Shown here: positions 1-9,475 of the stretch, one piece after another
How positions within the stretch are numbered: the stretch's first letter is position 1
Layout: each line of letters opens with the position of its first letter
Origin: Desulfarculaceae bacterium
Lineage (GTDB): Bacteria > Desulfobacterota > Desulfarculia > Desulfarculales > Desulfarculaceae
Assembly: GCA_027067385.1 (NCBI GenBank)
Contig: JAMOVV010000103.1
Span: 1-37,034 of the forward strand
DNA: 37,034 nucleotides
Direction: 5' to 3'
The notes under the pieces: model-generated
The model's database searches: none
What the model was told of the DNA's origin: nothing
Seen by the model: only the letters and a program-made list of their open reading frames with translations
Translations under genes and position numbers: made by a program

Positions 1-140
1 GCTACCGCTTCCTGCTGCTGATCAAGTCCCCCAGCCACAGCCAAGCCGCGGCCGTGCTGCGCCTGGCCACCCACCGCCTGGGAACCATGCCGGCGGGGGT
101 GCGCCTGGTCATCGACGTGGACCCGGTGAGCCTGGTGTGA
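1..140 (+). CDS. priA: Primosomal protein N' (PriA helicase), C-terminal fragment (5' truncated by window)
   Basis: Open frame from the window edge: YRFLLLIKSPSHSQAAAVLRLATHRLGTMPAGVRLVIDVDPVSLV*. The ending V(I)DVDPVSLx is characteristic of PriA. Confidence 0.8.
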   Translation, partial: YRFLLLIKSPSHSQAAAVLRLATHRLGTMPAGVRLVIDVDPVSLV

Positions 141-199
141 GCTCGCCGGGGGCCGGATGTTGGGGGAGAAAAAACGCCCGGCGCCGGGGCCGGGCGCGG

Positions 200-754
200 C
201 TACTCGGCCAGGAGCTGGTCCACGTTCTGCACCGTGAGGATGGGGCGCAGGGGGCTCTTGCGGTAGAGGTCCAGGCAGCCGGTGTGCATCTCGTCGCGGG
301 GCGCGTTGCAGGCGTCTTCCACCATCACCGCGAAGAAGTCGTGGCACACCGCGTCCAGGGCGGTGGTGAGCACGCAGTAGGGGGTCATCACCCCGCAGAC
401 CGCCACCCGCTGGACCTCCCACAAACGCAGGCTCTGGTCCAGATCGGTCTTGAAAAAGGCGCTCATGCGGCGCTTGGGCAGCCAGACATCACCGGGTTCG
501 AAGTCCAGCAGGCCGGTGACCTCGGCCCCCTCGGTGCCGCGCAGGGAATGCTCCTTCATGCGCCCGCGGAACAGGGGGTCGCCGGGCAGAAAGCTATCGG
601 TGCTAAAGATCACCGGCCAGCCGCGGCGGCGCGCCTCGGCGTTTAGTCGGTTGATGGCCGGCACCACCGCCCGGGCCCGCTCGGCCAAGTGGGGATGGGG
701 GCTCAGCTCCAGGCTGTCCTTGACCATGTCGATCACCACCACCGCGGTCTTCAT
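200..754 (-). CDS. Isochorismatase-family cysteine hydrolase (nicotinamidase-like)
   Basis: MKTAVVVIDMVKDSL...KRRMSAFFKTDL...VAVCGVMTPYCVLTTALDA: VVIDM start, K and catalytic C in the V(C)GVMTPYCV motif. Start trimmed from 856 to the ATG at 754. Confidence 0.85.
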   Translation of the reverse strand: MKTAVVVIDMVKDSLELSPHPHLAERARAVVPAINRLNAEARRRGWPVIFSTDSFLPGDPLFRGRMKEHSLRGTEGAEVTGLLDFEPGDVWLPKRRMSAFFKTDLDQSLRLWEVQRVAVCGVMTPYCVLTTALDAVCHDFFAVMVEDACNAPRDEMHTGCLDLYRKSPLRPILTVQNVDQLLAE

Positions 755-922
755 ACTACGCTCTCCCTGCTGCGGTTTTGGCCGGGCGGCCCCGTTGGCC
801 GGCCCCGGCCCGCTCCCGCATAAAACCAGCCGGCGGCCGATGGTGGCTGAGTCCATCTGCCGCCGACATATTTACGATGGGCGGCGCCGGCTGCCCCGGG
901 GGGCCCGGTCCCGCCGCCTGAC

Positions 923-2116
923 CTATGACCCCGCGCCGCCGGCCTGGGCCTCCTGGGCCTTGGCCCAAAACGGTGATATCTCGCGCAGCCGCTCGATGAT
1001 AGGGGCCATGTTGTCCAGCACCAGGTCCACGTCTTCGTCGGTGTTGTAGATGCTGAAGCTAAAGCGGATAGAGCCGTGGGCCGCGGTGAAGGGCACGCCC
1101 ATGGCCCGCAGCACGTGGCTGGGCTCCAGGGAGCCGGAGGTGCAGGCCGAGCCGCTGCTGGCGCAGATGCCCAGGTCCGAGAGTCCCAACAGGATGGATT
1201 CACCCTCCACGTATTCGAAGCTGATGGACGAGGTGTTGGGCAGACGGCGCTCCCGGTCGCCGTTGACCATGGTGGCCGGCATCTTGAGCAGCCCATCCTC
1301 CAGCCGGTCGCGCAGGGCCCTGACCCGGGTGTTCTCGTCCTCCAGGTTGGCCATGGCCAGCTCGGCGGCCACCCCGATGCCCACGATATAGGGCACGTTC
1401 TCGGTGCCGGCCCGGCGGCCGTGCTCCTGGTGGCCACCTATGATGTAGGGCACAAAGGGGGTTCCCTTGCGCACGTAGAGCACTCCCACGCCCTTGGGCG
1501 CGTGCAGCTTGTGCCCGCTGAGGGAGAGCATATCGATGGAGGTCTCCCGGAGGTTGATGGGGATCTTGCCCACCGCCTGCACCGCGTCGGTGTGGAACAG
1601 GGCTCCCTTGGCCTTGGCCAGCTCGGCCAGCTCGGCCACCGGGAAGACCACCCCGGTCTCGTTGTTGGCCCACATGACGCTCACCACCGCGGTGTCCTCG
1701 CGGATGGCTTCGGCCGCCTGGTCCAGGTCCAGGTTGCCCTGGCGGTCCACCGGCAGGAAGGTCACCTCGTAGCCCTGGCGCTCCAGGTCCTGGCCCAGGC
1801 TAAGCACCGCCGGGTGCTCCACCCGGGTGGTGACCACGTGGCGCTTGCCCGGCTGGCTCTTGAGGGCGCTGATGATGGCGGTGTTGTCGCTCTCGGTGCC
1901 GCAGGAGGTGAAGATTATCTCGCCGGGGTCGGCCCCCAGCAGGGCGGCCACCTTGGCCCGGGCCTCGCGCAGGTGGGCCCCCACCTGGCCGCCGAAGGTA
2001 TGCATGGAGCTGGGGTTGCCATAGAGGTTGCCGAAAAAGGGCATCATGGCCGCCACCACCTCGGGAGCCACCTGGGTGGTGGCGTTGTTATCCAGATACA
2101 CGATACGCTGGCTCAC
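923..2116 (-). CDS. nifS: Cysteine desulfurase, NifS/IscS type
   Basis: YLDNNATTQVAPEV, HTDAVQAVGKI, SLSGHKLHAPKGVGVLYVRKG, SSGSACTSGSLEPSHVL (PLP Lys and active-site Cys). 4-nt overlap with nifU. Confidence 0.95.
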   Translation of the reverse strand: MSQRIVYLDNNATTQVAPEVVAAMMPFFGNLYGNPSSMHTFGGQVGAHLREARAKVAALLGADPGEIIFTSCGTESDNTAIISALKSQPGKRHVVTTRVEHPAVLSLGQDLERQGYEVTFLPVDRQGNLDLDQAAEAIREDTAVVSVMWANNETGVVFPVAELAELAKAKGALFHTDAVQAVGKIPINLRETSIDMLSLSGHKLHAPKGVGVLYVRKGTPFVPYIIGGHQEHGRRAGTENVPYIVGIGVAAELAMANLEDENTRVRALRDRLEDGLLKMPATMVNGDRERRLPNTSSISFEYVEGESILLGLSDLGICASSGSACTSGSLEPSHVLRAMGVPFTAAHGSIRFSFSIYNTDEDVDLVLDNMAPIIERLREISPFWAKAQEAQAGGAGS

Positions 2117-2970
2117 GGCTTCACCTCCTGGACCACCAGGTCCTCGCTGACGAACTCCCGCAGCTTGGCCTGTACGAATTGCCCCAGGGTGGCCTGGCTG
2201 GCCGCGCAGGAGCTGCAGGTGCCGCGCAACGACACCATGACCTTATCACCTTCGAGATCGATGAACTCGATGTCGCCGCCGTCGGCCTTGAGCGCCGGCC
2301 GCACCTCGCGTTCCAGGGTCTCCTCGATGAGCTTCATCTTCTGGATGTTGGTGAGCTTCTTGGGACGGGCCGAAGGGATCGACACCTGGGGGGCCTGGCC
2401 GGCGCCCTCGGTCTCCCAGAGCTCGGCCAGGATATCCTCAATGGCCCCGTGGCAGCTCTCGCAGCCGCCGCCGGCCTTGGTGTAGTTGGTTATCTCCTCG
2501 CGGGTGTGCAGGTTGTTTTCCAGGGCCACCCGCCGTATCTCCTGGTCGGTGACCCCGAAGCACTGGCAGACCACCTCGCCCTCTTCCTGGGGCAGGGGCT
2601 CCTGGCCGCGGTAGTTGCGGATGGCCGCCTGCAGGGCCTGTTCACCCATCACCGAGCAGTGCATCTTTTCCTGGGGCAGTCCGCCCAGGAACTCGGCGAT
2701 GTCCTTGTTGGTGAGCTTTTCGGCCTCTTCCACGCTCTTGCCCTTGAGCATCTCGGTGAGCGCCGCAGAGGAGGCGATGGCGCTGGCGCAGCCAAAGGTC
2801 TGGAACCGGGCGTCGGCGATCTTGCCGTCGTCGTCGAGCTTGAAGCTCAGGGTGAGGGCGTCGCCGCAGGCCAGGGAACCAGCCTCACCCACGCCGTCGG
2901 CGTCCTCCACCCGGCCCACGTTGGGCGGATCGGTGAAGTATTTCTTAACCTTTTCGTTGTATTCCCACAT
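2113..2970 (-). CDS. nifU: Fe-S cluster assembly scaffold NifU (IscU-like + BFD-like [2Fe-2S] + NifU C-terminal domain)
   Basis: MWEYNEKVKKYFTDPPNVGRVEDADG..., GCASAIASSAALTEM, VVCQCFGVTDQEIRR...GGGCESCHGAIEDIL, C-terminal VSLRGTCSSCAASQATL. Confidence 0.95.
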   Translation of the reverse strand: MWEYNEKVKKYFTDPPNVGRVEDADGVGEAGSLACGDALTLSFKLDDDGKIADARFQTFGCASAIASSAALTEMLKGKSVEEAEKLTNKDIAEFLGGLPQEKMHCSVMGEQALQAAIRNYRGQEPLPQEEGEVVCQCFGVTDQEIRRVALENNLHTREEITNYTKAGGGCESCHGAIEDILAELWETEGAGQAPQVSIPSARPKKLTNIQKMKLIEETLEREVRPALKADGGDIEFIDLEGDKVMVSLRGTCSSCAASQATLGQFVQAKLREFVSEDLVVQEVKP

Positions 2971-3053
2971 CTATGTTTCTCCCGCCGGCCGGCGGCCCTT
3001 GGCCGGGGCCGGGCACCTGAGAAGGGTCATTAACCGGGCGTTACCCTACTAAG

Positions 3054-3461
3054 TTAATGCTTCTCGGGATATTCGCAAAGTTCTATGAGCACCCCGTGGG
3101 TGGCCTTGGGATGCAGGAAGGCCACCTTGGCCCCGTGGGCCCCGGGACGGGGCTCGTCGGAGGTGAGCGGCACGCCCTTGGCCTTGAGCTCGGCCATGGC
3201 CGCGGCCACGTCTTCCACCTCAAAGGCGATATGGTGCACGCCCTCGCCCTTTTTGGCGATATACTTGGACATCACCCCGTCCTCGGTGGTGCTCATCACC
3301 AGCTCTATCGAGGTGTCGCCGACGGGGATGAAGCCGGTGAGCAGCTCGCCCACGGTGTCTCTGGAATCTAAACCGAGCGGCAGGTATTCCGTATATACCT
3401 TGGCCACTTCGTCGACGTCTTTGACCGCTATGCCGATGTGCGCCAATCGCTTGATCTTCAT
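3054..3461 (-). CDS. mce: Methylmalonyl-CoA epimerase (VOC superfamily)
   Basis: MKIKRLAHIGIAVKDVDEVAKVYTEYLPL...IELVMSTTEDGVMSKYIAKKGEGVHHIAFEVEDV...HPKATHGVLIELCEY. Confidence 0.92.
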   Translation of the reverse strand: MKIKRLAHIGIAVKDVDEVAKVYTEYLPLGLDSRDTVGELLTGFIPVGDTSIELVMSTTEDGVMSKYIAKKGEGVHHIAFEVEDVAAAMAELKAKGVPLTSDEPRPGAHGAKVAFLHPKATHGVLIELCEYPEKH

Positions 3462-3678
3462 GACAGTTCTCCTTGGAGCCGTGGACCGGACCCCTCACCG
3501 GAGCCCTGGCCATCCACCATGGTTTATCAAATGGTAATTATCTTAGAACCTGCCACTGGGCGGCGCAAGTGCAAAGGATGCGGTAAAAAGCCGTGGACTG
3601 CCTTTCGGGGCTCCTGGTAGGATTGGAGCCGGACCCCGCCGGGGTCTGCTGGCAAACAACCGCGCGGAGTGCAACCTG

Positions 3679-4977
3679 ATGATCGCACGTTATACCCTGG
3701 AAGAAATGGGGCGCATCTGGACCGACCAGGCCCGCTACCAGGCCTGGCTCAAGGTCGAGCTGGCCGCCTGCCGGGCCTGGGCCCGGCTGGGACGCATCCC
3801 GGCCGCCGACTTGGCCGAGATCGAGGCCAAGGCCGACTTCTCGGTCCCGCGCATCCTGGAGATCGAACAAGAGACCAAGCACGACGTAATCGCCTTTCTC
3901 ACCAACGTGGCCGAATACGTGGGCCCGGCCAGTCGCTACATCCACCTGGGGCTCACCAGCTCCGATGTGCTCGACACCGCCTACGCCCTTTTGCTGCGCG
4001 ACTCGGCCGAGCTCATCCTGGCCGCCCTGGACCGCCTGCTGGCCGCCTTGGCCCAGCGGGCCCAGGAGCACAAGCACACCCTGCAGATAGGGCGCAGCCA
4101 CGGCATCCACGGCGAGCCCATCACCTTCGGGCTCAAGCTGGCCGGGTTCTACGCCGAGTTGGCCCGCGACCGCGACCGCTTGCTGCGGGCTAAGCAGGCC
4201 GTCAGCCGGGGTAAGATCAGCGGGGCCATGGGCACCTACGCCCACCTGCCGCCCGAGCTGGAGACCATGGTCATGGAGGAGCTGGGCCTGGAGCCGGCGG
4301 TGGCCTCCACCCAGGTGGTGGCCCGCGACGGCTACTCGGAGTACTTCTGCACCCTGGCCATCATCGGCGGGGCCATCGAACGCCTGGCGGTAGAGATTCG
4401 CCACCTGCAGCGCACCGAAGTGCTGGAGGCCGAGGAGGCCTTCAGCAAGGGCCAGAAGGGCTCCTCGGCCATGCCCCACAAGCGCAACCCCATCGGCAGC
4501 GAAAACTTAAGCGGCCAGGCGCGCCTGTTGCGCTCCTACGCCATGGCCGCCCTGGAGAACATGGCCCTGTGGCACGAGCGCGACATCAGCCATTCCTCGG
4601 TGGAGCGCACCATCGGGCCGGACGCCAACATCCTGGCCCACTACAGCCTGCACCGCATGGCCTCCATGATCGAGCGCCTCACGGTATACCCCGAAAACAT
4701 GCTGAAGAACCTCAACCTCACCGGCGGGCTCATCCACTCCCAACAGGTGCTCTTGGCCCTCACCCAAGCCGGCATGAGCCGCGAGGACGCCTACCGCCTG
4801 GTGCAAAAACACGCCATGGAAACCTGGCGCCAGGGCGGTAGCTTCCACGACCGCCTGGCCGCCGATAGCGAGATAAGCGCGGTGCTCAACCCCGAGGTCC
4901 TGCAGGCCCTGTTTGACCCGCGCAGCCATCTGGACAACCTGGACTATATATTTGACCACGTATTCAAGGGGGATTAA
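3679..4977 (+). CDS. purB: Adenylosuccinate lyase
   Basis: [45 protein letters not shown], signature [22 protein letters not shown]. Confidence 0.97.
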   Translation: MIARYTLEEMGRIWTDQARYQAWLKVELAACRAWARLGRIPAADLAEIEAKADFSVPRILEIEQETKHDVIAFLTNVAEYVGPASRYIHLGLTSSDVLDTAYALLLRDSAELILAALDRLLAALAQRAQEHKHTLQIGRSHGIHGEPITFGLKLAGFYAELARDRDRLLRAKQAVSRGKISGAMGTYAHLPPELETMVMEELGLEPAVASTQVVARDGYSEYFCTLAIIGGAIERLAVEIRHLQRTEVLEAEEAFSKGQKGSSAMPHKRNPIGSENLSGQARLLRSYAMAALENMALWHERDISHSSVERTIGPDANILAHYSLHRMASMIERLTVYPENMLKNLNLTGGLIHSQQVLLALTQAGMSREDAYRLVQKHAMETWRQGGSFHDRLAADSEISAVLNPEVLQALFDPRSHLDNLDYIFDHVFKGD

Positions 4978-4981
4978 CGCG

Positions 4982-5626
4982 ATGCTCTGGCAACGCTGGA
5001 TAGGACCTTGGCTCTTGGCCCTGGGGATGGCCCTGGCCGCCGGCTGCGGCGCGGTGCAGCAGGTGAAAAGCGACCTGGGCATAGGCGACGCGGTGATCGA
5101 CGAGAGCGCCCAATACCAGGAACTGATCAAGCCCTACTTAGTCAAAGGGCGCATCTACCGCAACCTGGGTACCGAGATGCTCTGCACCGCCTTGCCGCTC
5201 AACAGCAAGGTACGGCGAGCCCGGGTGGCCATGATGGCCAAGGCCAAGGCCATGACCCCGGAGCAGGTGCGCCGGCTCCTGGCGGAGGAACAAAAAATCC
5301 AGGAGCGTTACTGCGAGGTGGTGCTGAGCTTTTACGTGCCAGACCGCAAAAGCAACAACCTGGCCGGCTTGCACCCGGACTGGCTGGTGTTCCTGGTGAA
5401 CCAAGAGGGGCAGCGGCAACTGCCGGTGGACCGCCGCCGCATCAAGCGGCGCAGCGCCCTGAACCAGACCCTCTATCCCTTCTGGGGTCTGTGGGACCGG
5501 CTCTACATCCTGCGCTATAAACGCACCATCAAGGGACGTAGCTTCATCAAGCCCACGGACCGGCAGGTGCGCATGCTCATCACCGGGGCGCGCGGCCGCA
5601 CCGTGCTCACCCTGCCCCTGCGCTGA
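4982..5626 (+). CDS. Putative lipoprotein of unknown function
   Basis: Start trimmed to ATG 4982 (upstream GGGGGATTAACGCG). MLWQRWIGPWLLALGMALAAGCGAVQQ has a signal peptide with lipobox LAAGC. 5 nt after purB. Confidence 0.7.
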   Translation: MLWQRWIGPWLLALGMALAAGCGAVQQVKSDLGIGDAVIDESAQYQELIKPYLVKGRIYRNLGTEMLCTALPLNSKVRRARVAMMAKAKAMTPEQVRRLLAEEQKIQERYCEVVLSFYVPDRKSNNLAGLHPDWLVFLVNQEGQRQLPVDRRRIKRRSALNQTLYPFWGLWDRLYILRYKRTIKGRSFIKPTDRQVRMLITGARGRTVLTLPLR

Positions 5627-5636
5627 CCGGCCGGGA

Positions 5637-6287
5637 CTACTTGCCGGTGAGTTTCTCCAGGTTGTCGCGCCGGCCCAGCACCACCAGCACGTCGGAGTCC
5701 TTGATCAGGTAGTCGGGCTCCAGGATGAGGTGGGTGCGCTTGGGCACCAGCTCCCGGATGGCGATGACGTTCACCCCGTACTTGCGGCGCAGGTCCAGCT
5801 CCTTGAGCGTCTTGCCGATCTGCTCGCTGGTGGGGGCCAGCTCCATCACCGAAAACTCGTTGCCTAAGGGCAGGTATTCCAGGAGGTTGGGGTCGGACAT
5901 GGAGACGGCCAAGCTCTGGGCCGCCTCGCGCTCGGGGAAGATCACCTTGCTGGCCCCCACCCGCTTGAGCACCCGCTCGTGCTCCGGGCTCACCGCCTTG
6001 GCCACCAGGTTTTTCACGCCCATGTCCCGCAGGTGCAAGGTGGCCAGGATGCTGGCCCCCATGGGATCGCCGATGCACACCACCGCCGCGTCCATCAACT
6101 GCAACCCCAGCTCGTCGAGCACCGCCCGGTCGGTGGCGTCGGCGGTCACCGCCTGGTCACTGAAGTCCTGGTGGCGGGCCACCAGGGTATCTTTGATATC
6201 CAGCACCGTGAGCTGGTGTCCCAGGTCGAAGAGGCTGCGCGCCAGGTTGCTGCCAAAATTGCCCAGGCCGATAATCGCGATGTTCAT
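5637..6287 (-). CDS. TrkA/KtrA-type K+ uptake regulatory protein (RCK_N + RCK_C)
   Basis: MNIAIIGLGNFGSNLARSLFDLGHQLTVLDIK...VTADATDRAVLDELGL...; Rossmann GxGxFG and RCK_C. Start trimmed from 6512 to ATG 6287. Confidence 0.92.
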   Translation of the reverse strand: MNIAIIGLGNFGSNLARSLFDLGHQLTVLDIKDTLVARHQDFSDQAVTADATDRAVLDELGLQLMDAAVVCIGDPMGASILATLHLRDMGVKNLVAKAVSPEHERVLKRVGASKVIFPEREAAQSLAVSMSDPNLLEYLPLGNEFSVMELAPTSEQIGKTLKELDLRRKYGVNVIAIRELVPKRTHLILEPDYLIKDSDVLVVLGRRDNLEKLTGK

Positions 6288-6334
6288 CACTACCTCCCCA
6301 TATCCTGCACCGGCCGCCGGGGCCGGGTTGCGTG

Positions 6335-7726
6335 CTAACCGAGTAGAACCTTTTCGCGGGCCAACTGGTACCGGCTCTCCACCGCCTCCTGGGTCAGGGC
6401 GTAGATGAAGGTGAGCGGGCCCAGGCGGCCTAGGAACATCAGCCCGATCAAGATGATCTTGCCCAGGGCCGGCAGGTGCGGGGTCACCCCCAGGCTGAGC
6501 CCCACCGTGCAAAAGGCGCTCACCGCCTCAAAGAGCATGGTGAGCACGTCCTGGTGGTGCGGGCCCAGTTGGCTGTGGGGCTGGTATATGCTCACCAGGA
6601 ACATGGCCGAGACCACGATCACCGTCAGGGAACCGATGACCAGGGCCAGGGCGCTGGAGACCTGATCGTCCGGGATGCTGCGGCCGGCCACCTCGGCCCC
6701 GGGGCGGCCTTTGAGCCTGGTATGGGCCAGGGCCACCAGCACGGCCACGGTGGTGGTCTTCACCCCGCCGCCGGTGGAGCCGGGCGAGGCCCCCACCACC
6801 ATCAGCATCATGATGAGCATCAGCGAGGCGTTGGACAGATCGCCGAAGTTGATGGTGTTGAACCCGGCGGTGCGGGGGGTCACCGCGGTGAACAAGGGGG
6901 CCCACCAACTGCCCTGCCAGATGGCCCCGCCGTCGGCCAGGTATTCAAACCCCACCAGCCCCACCACGCCCACCAGAAGCAACACCGCCGAGGTGATGAG
7001 CACCAGGCGGGAGGTGAGGCTGAGCCGCGGCGGCCGGCGGTGGTGTCGTCCCCGGGGCAGGTGACTGGTCAACTCGCGCAGCACCAGGAATCCCATGCCG
7101 CCCAGGATCACCAAGGCCATGACGGTGGCGTTGACCACCCCGTCGTCGCCCAGGCCGGCCAGGTTGTGGCTGAACAGGGAAAAACCGGCGTTGCAAAAGG
7201 CGCTCACCGAGTGGAACACCGCCAGGGCGGCGGCCCGGCCCGGTTCATGGTCCACCAGCCAGCGGAAAAATAGGATGACGGCGCCCAGGGCCTCCAGCGA
7301 AAAGGTGTAGATGATAACCCGGCGGGTCATGCGCCCCATTTCGCCGGCCGATACCGGCCCCAGGGCCCCCCGCAGGGCCAGGTGGCTGCGCGGCGAGAGA
7401 CGGCGGCCCGACAGCTCCAGCAGGGCCACCGACAGGGTCATGATGCCCAGCCCGCCCAACTGGATGAGCACCAGGATCACCCCCTGGCCCCAGGCCGACC
7501 AGGCCGCGGCGGTGTCCACGGTGATCAGCCCGGTGACGCACACCGCGCTGGTGGCGGTGAACAGGCAGTCCAGCAGGCCCACCGCCTTGGCCCCCTGGCA
7601 CACCGGCAGGTCAAGCAGAAAGGTCCCCAGCAGGATCAGGCAGCCGAAGCCCCCGATCACCATGCGGGCCGGGGTGAGCAGGCGGGTTATGAACAGTTTG
7701 GTTATCAACGGGCGCTGTCCTCGCAC
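6335..7726 (-). CDS. TrkH/KtrB-family potassium transporter membrane subunit
   Basis: LFTATSAVCVTGLITVD, FHSVSAFCNAGFSLFSHNL, FTAVTPRTAGFNTINFGDLS, FEAVSAFCTVGLSLGVTP (four selectivity-filter loops). GTG start. Confidence 0.95.
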   Translation of the reverse strand: MRGQRPLITKLFITRLLTPARMVIGGFGCLILLGTFLLDLPVCQGAKAVGLLDCLFTATSAVCVTGLITVDTAAAWSAWGQGVILVLIQLGGLGIMTLSVALLELSGRRLSPRSHLALRGALGPVSAGEMGRMTRRVIIYTFSLEALGAVILFFRWLVDHEPGRAAALAVFHSVSAFCNAGFSLFSHNLAGLGDDGVVNATVMALVILGGMGFLVLRELTSHLPRGRHHRRPPRLSLTSRLVLITSAVLLLVGVVGLVGFEYLADGGAIWQGSWWAPLFTAVTPRTAGFNTINFGDLSNASLMLIMMLMVVGASPGSTGGGVKTTTVAVLVALAHTRLKGRPGAEVAGRSIPDDQVSSALALVIGSLTVIVVSAMFLVSIYQPHSQLGPHHQDVLTMLFEAVSAFCTVGLSLGVTPHLPALGKIILIGLMFLGRLGPLTFIYALTQEAVESRYQLAREKVLLG

Positions 7727-7873
7727 CAGGCGCGCCTACCGGCAACCCGGGGCGCGGGTTTTTGTCCTGTAGGGTACCATAAATTATTGCTAGACTATCA
7801 TTGAAGACGCGATTGGAGGACGCCGGCCATGGTAGCGGTGTCTATGTTTAGCTATATCAATATATTGGAGCGA

Positions 7874-7945
7874 GGCTCCCGGGGAACCACCGGGGGCCAA
7901 GTACAGTTACCCTCCACCCAAGCCGCCTGGAAACGCCCGGGCGGC
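7874..7945 (+). promoter_or_regulatory. Tandem hairpins in the 5' leader of the PGK gene (candidate structured leader)
   Basis: GGCTCCCGG(7874-7882)/CCGGGGGCC(7890-7898) and GCCGCCTGG(7922-7930)/CCGGGCGGC(7937-7945), each 9 bp with one G-U. Confidence 0.4.
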
Positions 7946-7971
7946 GGCCACCTGCGCCGGGAGAGACACCG

Positions 7972-9285
7972 ATGGACCACAAGGTTTTGGACCAGGGCCT
8001 GCCGCTTTTGCAACAGGCCGAGCTAAACGGCAAGATCGTTTTGGTGCGCTTTGACCACAACGTGGTGAAAAAGGGGGTGATCCGAGACCCCTACCGCATC
8101 GACCGCACCCTGGGCACCCTCTTTTACATCGTGGCCCAGGGCGGCAAGCCCATACTCATGACCCACGTGGGCCGGCCGCGGGACAAGAAGACCGGTAAGA
8201 TCAAGGTGGACGGGGCCACCAGCGTGGAGCCCATCGTGGCCTACCTGGAGAGCAAGCTGCACAGCCGCTTCCTGGTGCCGAGCTTCCCGGCCGACGACGG
8301 TGGCATCGCGGCCATCGACACCTCCATCAACCTGGCCATCAAGCAGGTGCGCCAGGGCGAGGCCTGCGGCATCTACCTGCCCAACACCCGCTGGTTCGCC
8401 GGCGAGGAATCCCCGGGAGAGCGGCGCGAGTCCTTTGCCCTGCAACTGGCCGGCCTGGCCGACATCTACGTCAACGACGCCTTTGGCTCCTGGCAGCCGC
8501 ACGCCTCCACCTTTGACGTCACCGCCCACCTGCCCAGCTACGCCGGCTGGCTGCTGCAGGCCGAGCTGGCCAACTTGGGCCAGGTGCTAAACCCGCAACG
8601 CCCCTTCCTGGCCGTGGTGGCCGGGGCCAAGTACGATACCAAGATCGGGCCCATCAACGCCCTGTACGAGCAGGTGGACAAGCTGGTGCTCGGCGGGGTG
8701 ATCTACAACACCTACCTCTGCGCCAAGTACGGGGTGCGCATCGCCGGGGTGGCCGAGAGCGACATCAAGGCGGCGGAGGCCCTGGTGGCCAAGGACGCTA
8801 AGCAGCACAAGATCGTGGAGTTGCCCCTGATCGTGGAGAGCGACGTGCTGGGCCGCGAGGAGGGCAAGTACCGCACCCTGGCGGTGAGCGACCTGCAACC
8901 GGGCCAAGAGCTAGGCTACATCCTGGATATCGACCCGGCCAGCTTCCAGGACCCGGCGGTGCGCCAGGCCCTGGGCCAGGCCCGGACCATCTTCGTCAAC
9001 GCGGTGATGGGCTTCACCCCCCACTTCACCGACGGCTCCCGCGCCCTGGATACCAGCATCGACGGCAACCGGGAGGCCAAAAAGCTCTACGGCGGCGGCG
9101 ACACCCTGCAGGAGTTCAAGGACTTAAACCCCGGCCTCTACCTCTCGGTGCAAGACGACGCCCAGTACTACTTCTTCACCGGCGGCGGCGCGGTGCTCAA
9201 GGCCATCGAGCAACGCTCGCCCTACGGCCTGGAGCCGGTGGCCGCCCTGATGGACAACGCGGCCCGCCGGGGCGCCGGCGGCTAG
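7972..9285 (+). CDS. pgk: Phosphoglycerate kinase, divergent
   Basis: VRFDHNVVKKG, LMTHVGRP, YLPNTRWFAGEE, DIYVNDAFGSWQPHAST, VVAGAKYDTKI, YGGGDTLQEF, TGGGAVLKAIE correspond in order to the PGK motifs. Confidence 0.88.
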   Translation: MDHKVLDQGLPLLQQAELNGKIVLVRFDHNVVKKGVIRDPYRIDRTLGTLFYIVAQGGKPILMTHVGRPRDKKTGKIKVDGATSVEPIVAYLESKLHSRFLVPSFPADDGGIAAIDTSINLAIKQVRQGEACGIYLPNTRWFAGEESPGERRESFALQLAGLADIYVNDAFGSWQPHASTFDVTAHLPSYAGWLLQAELANLGQVLNPQRPFLAVVAGAKYDTKIGPINALYEQVDKLVLGGVIYNTYLCAKYGVRIAGVAESDIKAAEALVAKDAKQHKIVELPLIVESDVLGREEGKYRTLAVSDLQPGQELGYILDIDPASFQDPAVRQALGQARTIFVNAVMGFTPHFTDGSRALDTSIDGNREAKKLYGGGDTLQEFKDLNPGLYLSVQDDAQYYFFTGGGAVLKAIEQRSPYGLEPVAALMDNAARRGAGG

Positions 9286-9307
9286 GCGGCCGCCGTCCAA
9301 TTTGGCG

Positions 9308-9335
9308 GAGAGCCCCGGCCGGGGCTCTCTTTTTT
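9308..9335 (+). terminator. Rho-independent terminator downstream of pgk
   Basis: GAGAGCCCC GGCC GGGGCTCTC followed by TTTTTT. Confidence 0.93.
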
Positions 9336-9352
9336 GACCACGCCACATCTAG

Positions 9353-9398
9353 ACTGACCGGTCGGTCGGCGATTATTTTATTGACGACAATATATTGT
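9353..9398. promoter_or_regulatory. Candidate TetR operator/promoter region
   Basis: Near-palindrome ACTGACCGGTCGGT (9353-9366) and perfect palindrome ACAATATATTGT (9387-9398) directly after a TTGACG -35-like hexamer (9381-9386). Confidence 0.5.
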
Positions 9399-9475
9399 GG
9401 TGTCATACCATTAAATATCGACCAATCAGTTTCGTACGGCCGGCCCAAAGTAGCCAGCGCAGGTGGAAAAGAAAC

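Noticed and set aside
1076-2485. 469-aa + strand ORF
   Set aside because: Antisense to nifS/nifU; Gly/His/Val-rich low-complexity translation typical of shadow ORFs in high-GC DNA.
7820-7971. pgk leader as a ZTP (pfl) riboswitch because of 'CCGCCTGG'
   Set aside because: Only a partial match to the 3' consensus, the 5' conserved core is absent, and pgk is not a typical target.
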